Positions 14,795-17,038 of a DNA stretch of 17,038 nt are shown in pieces; the stretch's first letter is position 1; each line of letters begins with the position of its first letter. The position numbers and the translations under genes were made by a program. Source of the stretch: CAYFZR01 sp046760505 [NCBI: Candidatus Hydrothermarchaeota archaeon] (lineage in GTDB: Archaea; CAYFZR01); contig JBHIEG010000034.1 of NCBI GenBank assembly GCA_046760505.1, positions 1 through 17,038 on the forward strand. The letters run 5' to 3'. Under the pieces are notes generated by a model. It was not told the DNA's origin and did no database searches. It saw only the letters and a program-made list of their open reading frames with translations.

Positions 14795-14919
14795 GAGAAG
14801 CATACTCCTAGAAATAAGTTCAAACATCTATGACAAACTTGCCTTCCACAAGATTTACATATGTGTAAGGACAGTCCTAAGGAGCCGCACAGATCACAAT
14901 TTACCTTTCTAAGCCTCAT
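14767..14919 (-). CDS. 50-residue Cys-rich zinc-finger microprotein
   Basis: The ATG is at 14919-14917 and the TAA at 14769-14767. Eight cysteines are arranged as four CxxC-like pairs: CDLCG at 8-12, CKSCGR at 21-26, CHRC at 29-32 and CFSC at 40-43, with His30. This can hold two zinc ions in a treble-clef, FYVE- or RING-like cross-brace. The spacing is too regular to be chance. A TATA-like stretch near 14950-14958 fits this start, and the upstream Shine-Dalgarno is weak. Its last 28 bases overlap the nuclease-like gene in another frame, so the two are translationally coupled. I do not recognise a named family. RNA or protein binding is the usual role of such modules. Confidence 0.75.
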   Translation of the reverse strand: MRLRKVNCDLCGSLGLSLHICKSCGRQVCHRCLNLFLGVCFSCATGKRII

Positions 14920-14978
14920 CGGATATCATCATCATAATAACTTCAATTGTTTATACTTTTTGCGGTTAGTTCGAATCT

Positions 14979-15863
14979 TTAGCGATTTAGAACTCTCCAT
15001 GTCAACAGAGAAAAGACTGGAGACTGAATTATGAGGAGAAAGCTTATGATGATAGCCATGGATGTGATGGGAAACATTACCTTCAATGCAGAATAGAATG
15101 GGTATATTCCGTTTTTTTCTAGCACTATCATTGGAGTGATTATGAGTATTCCTGTGCCTATTCCCGTCATAACGGAGTCTATTTTTTCTCCCTTGAGAAC
15201 ATAAGATGATGTGATTCCGCCAAATATGAATGGTAAAAGCCAAGCCACTGCGTAATAAGAAGTGTGCATGATTCCTACCGATTGTACAACTAAATAGGTA
15301 ACGATTCCTACGATACTCCCTAAAATAGATGAAACAATTGTGTTGGCGATAATAGCATCTCTTGGGACTATTAGGAAGTCAGACCTATTTTTTACCGTCA
15401 GTAAAGGCTTCTTACCATGTTCGTAGGTATGAAAACCGTTTTCAATCAAACAGAGGGGTACATAACCTGTGCAACGAACATTGGATCCGATTAACTTTTT
15501 AATGTCAATTTTTGACTCCTTCCCTATAATCTTCAGAGGAACATTAACCTCGCCCTCAGTTAGAATAAGTCTAACATCATCACCATTAACTTCAAAGTTC
15601 TCCACTCTTCCGCTTATGATTGCTTTTTCGTAAACTCCTACGGGCTCGTCTAGATAAAATTCATCTGATTTCTGAGTTATTAAATTTCCAACTATCTCCA
15701 CCTGTATATTTTCATTTAGCAACTTGTTGAGTTTTTGGAGGCTCTCTAAATCGCTGAATATCCTTATATTTGTAGTAATTTGTTGATTTATAAGTCTCAC
15801 CAGAATACATCCGTCTTTTCTTTCTGTCTTAACTATCTTACCTTCAAAGGTCTTTATATTCAA
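14979..15863 (-). CDS. Unknown membrane protein with tandem OB-like domains and four TM helices
   Basis: This 294-residue protein seems to start at TTG 15863, since no ATG lies nearby; a GGTG sits about five bases upstream. The soluble N-terminal half holds two beta-rich segments (about 3-65 and 78-163) with OB-fold-like spacing, such as EGKIVKTERKDGCILVRL and SGRVENFEVNGDDVRLIL, resembling nucleic-acid-binding or nodulation-efficiency OB folds. The C-terminal half has four TM helices (about 170-193, 203-222, 230-249, 262-281). The family is unknown to me. It precedes the zinc-finger and nuclease-like genes on the same strand, 59 bases before the first of them, and may share their transcript. 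Confidence 0.65.
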   Translation of the reverse strand: MNIKTFEGKIVKTERKDGCILVRLINQQITTNIRIFSDLESLQKLNKLLNENIQVEIVGNLITQKSDEFYLDEPVGVYEKAIISGRVENFEVNGDDVRLILTEGEVNVPLKIIGKESKIDIKKLIGSNVRCTGYVPLCLIENGFHTYEHGKKPLLTVKNRSDFLIVPRDAIIANTIVSSILGSIVGIVTYLVVQSVGIMHTSYYAVAWLLPFIFGGITSSYVLKGEKIDSVMTGIGTGILIITPMIVLEKNGIYPFYSALKVMFPITSMAIIISFLLIIQSPVFSLLTWRVLNR

Positions 15864-15975
15864 TGTGACACCGAACCTATATTTGTTCTACTCATTAAAA
15901 TATTTTTTACTACGAATTGGTTCAATTTTCAATCGTCTGACACCAAGAGTAGAAAACTTTTTATTTTTGATCTAT

Positions 15976-15990
15976 CAGAATATAATAAGG
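15976..15990 (+). promoter_or_regulatory. TATA-like element of the coiled-coil protein gene
   Basis: GAATATAATAAGG at about 15978-15990 is placed to start transcription near 16008-16012, just before the ATG at 16019. GGTG at 16007-16010 would then be the only Shine-Dalgarno candidate, at the very 5' end of the message. Confidence 0.4.
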
Positions 15991-16018
15991 ACAGATTCAA
16001 ACCGTGGGTGTAAAAGAA

Positions 16019-17038
16019 ATGAATGAATTGATCTTTGCAACTTTTTCAGATAGATTAGTAACCGGATTTACTTTTGCAGAGGCACTAGGCACCAAATCTT
16101 TATCGGATATGATGACTATTATAACCCTTCTATTCTTTATCCTTGCGATTCTGCTGCTACTTTCCATTGTAACGGTAATAAGAAAGATGAGGGAAAGCAG
16201 GACAGAAGAATTCGTGGAAACCGTGATGAAGTCACCATCTCCGCTTGCCCAGGCGGTTGAAAAAACAGAAGAGCCAGAGGTGAAAGAACCTGAGGTAAAA
16301 GAGCCTGAGATAAAGACAGAGGTTGAGCCTAAGTTGGAGGAGCCAGAAATCGAGCCACCAAAAGAAGAGATAAAAGAATCCTTAGAAGAACCAGAAATAG
16401 AAACTCCTAAGTTGGAGGAATTACCGGTTGAAGAAATTGAAGAAGGAGGTTTCTTGTTGGGTGAAGAATGGGCGAAAGAGCTCTTAAATGAACTTAAAAG
16501 GAATATAGAGGTTCTAAATTTTGAGATAAAGAAAATTTCCGCCAACCTTGACAGTATAGCTCCTGCAACCCCGATCGGTGTTGCAAAGGATGTCGAATTG
16601 ATTGAGAAAGAGAGCAAGAGATTGGAGTCAGAACTAGCAGAACTTTCAATTGAAAAGGAGGCGAACAAAGCGGCCCTGAATACACTAGAAGAAAACTTCA
16701 AGATGGGAAGGATATCCAGCGAGAGATATATGGAAACAAAGCCAAAATTCGAAAAAACACTGCGGGAATTAGATGAGAGAATACGTGAAAAAGAATTGAA
16801 ATTGCATTTGAATGAACTAGAAAAGAAAAAGGAATCCATAAGACAAGAATACATTCAAAAACTCAAGAGCCTGGAAAAAGAGATTGAAAAAGAGAGGGAG
16901 AAAATCCTGAAGGAAAGGGAGCCGGAAGAGATCAAATATGAAAAAATTGAAGTTCCAGAAATCGAACCAGAAGCAGAACCCGAAGTAAAACCTGAAGAAG
17001 AACCAGAGGTAAGAGAACCAGAAATCGAACCAGAAGTA
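16019..17038 (+). CDS. Membrane-anchored Glu/Pro-repeat coiled-coil protein (3' end outside window)
   Basis: The frame is open for 340 codons to the window edge from ATG 16019 (GGTG eight bases upstream; an in-frame GTG at 16004 is an alternative). A single TM helix lies at about residues 31-54, followed by basic VIRKMRESR, so the long remainder is probably cytoplasmic. Residues 85-99 are three five-residue EPEVK/EPEIK repeats, followed by more Glu/Pro-rich sequence to about 140. A long, highly charged coiled coil runs from about 145 to 305, containing a turn FKMGRISSERYMETK that resembles short GxISxExY segments in archaeal coiled-coil proteins. A second Glu/Pro repeat block begins near 310 and runs off the window. 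The role is unknown. The architecture suggests a spacer or scaffold tethered to the membrane. Confidence 0.8.
   Translation, partial: MNELIFATFSDRLVTGFTFAEALGTKSLSDMMTIITLLFFILAILLLLSIVTVIRKMRESRTEEFVETVMKSPSPLAQAVEKTEEPEVKEPEVKEPEIKTEVEPKLEEPEIEPPKEEIKESLEEPEIETPKLEELPVEEIEEGGFLLGEEWAKELLNELKRNIEVLNFEIKKISANLDSIAPATPIGVAKDVELIEKESKRLESELAELSIEKEANKAALNTLEENFKMGRISSERYMETKPKFEKTLRELDERIREKELKLHLNELEKKKESIRQEYIQKLKSLEKEIEKEREKILKEREPEEIKYEKIEVPEIEPEAEPEVKPEEEPEVREPEIEPEV
16271..16315 (+). repeat. Three tandem 15-base repeats coding for EPEVK-type pentapeptides
   Basis: Units at 16271-16285, 16286-16300 and 16301-16315 each encode EPEVK, EPEVK and EPEIK, and differ at a few bases. Further degenerate units follow to about 16345. 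They are inside the coiled-coil protein gene, between its TM helix and coiled coil. Confidence 0.8.
16955..17036 (+). repeat. Identical 19-base direct repeat in the second Glu/Pro block
   Basis: CCAGAAATCGAACCAGAAG occurs at 16955-16973 and again at 17018-17036, in the same reading frame, 63 bases apart. Exact identity over 19 bases, including third codon positions, points to recent duplication within the repeat block of the coiled-coil gene. Confidence 0.75.

Noticed and set aside
15997-16854. Long Ser/Phe-rich open frame on the minus strand
   Set aside because: It is the antisense shadow of the Glu-rich coiled-coil gene at 16019-17038. GAA/GAG-rich codons read as Ser/Phe on the other strand, there is no domain, and its start has no promoter or Shine-Dalgarno.

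Overview
The window looks like a chromosomal segment of a euryarchaeon. It carries a hypusine-type eIF5A next to a deoxyhypusine-synthase-family gene, an archaeal IMPase/NAD kinase pair, TATA-like elements at archaeal spacing before most transcription units, and short or absent 5' leaders mixed with clear Shine-Dalgarno (SD) sites. A secreted c-type cytochrome at the left edge and a siroheme/tetrapyrrole operon suggest a cytochrome-bearing lineage such as the ANME, Syntrophoarchaeum, Archaeoglobus or Methanosarcina relatives. The exact taxon cannot be fixed from this sequence. The DNA is AT-rich and gene-dense. I see no tRNA, rRNA, CRISPR array, IS element or phage gene.

Layout. (1) 1-377 is the start of an exported monoheme cytochrome c that probably runs into a PKD domain. 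Its leader holds a perfect 10-bp inverted repeat. (2) 627-1565 is a membrane-anchored one-component regulator (extracytoplasmic beta-rich domain, one TM helix, cytoplasmic winged helix), convergent with a secreted DUF5667-type protein (1569-2426). (3) 2805-4707, minus strand, is an operon of eIF5A, a DHS-family protein and an unknown membrane protein. The DHS-family protein keeps the catalytic lysine, but its spermidine-pocket residues appear replaced. (4) 4779-6393, plus strand, is an IMPase-family phosphatase overlapping NAD kinase. (5) 6639-8580 is a biotin ECF transporter operon, bioY-bioM-bioN, behind a BirA-like operator. (6) 8588-9095 is a divergent pair: a small cupin and a 40-residue zinc-ribbon protein. 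(7) 9101-14107, minus strand, is a five-gene tetrapyrrole operon: precorrin-2 dehydrogenase, hemA, hemB, hemL, hemC. Every junction overlaps. (8) 14288-15863, minus strand, is a little-characterised group: an OB-like membrane protein, a 50-residue Cys-rich zinc-finger protein, and a bifunctional-nuclease (DUF151)-like protein whose start overlaps the zinc-finger gene. (9) 16019-17038 is a membrane-anchored, Glu/Pro-repeat, coiled-coil protein cut by the right edge.

How the genes work together. The tetrapyrrole operon takes glutamyl-tRNA to hydroxymethylbilane and also supplies the precorrin-2 oxidation step. The uroporphyrinogen-III synthase and methyltransferase that lie between these steps are absent and must be encoded elsewhere. 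The products would feed siroheme, F430/B12 and, by the archaeal Ahb route, heme for proteins such as the cytochrome at the left edge. The biotin operon imports vitamin under predicted BirA control. The NAD kinase/phosphatase pair probably balances NAD and NADP. The least explained parts are the DHS variant with its coupled membrane protein, and the 14288-17038 group of membrane, zinc-finger and coiled-coil proteins.
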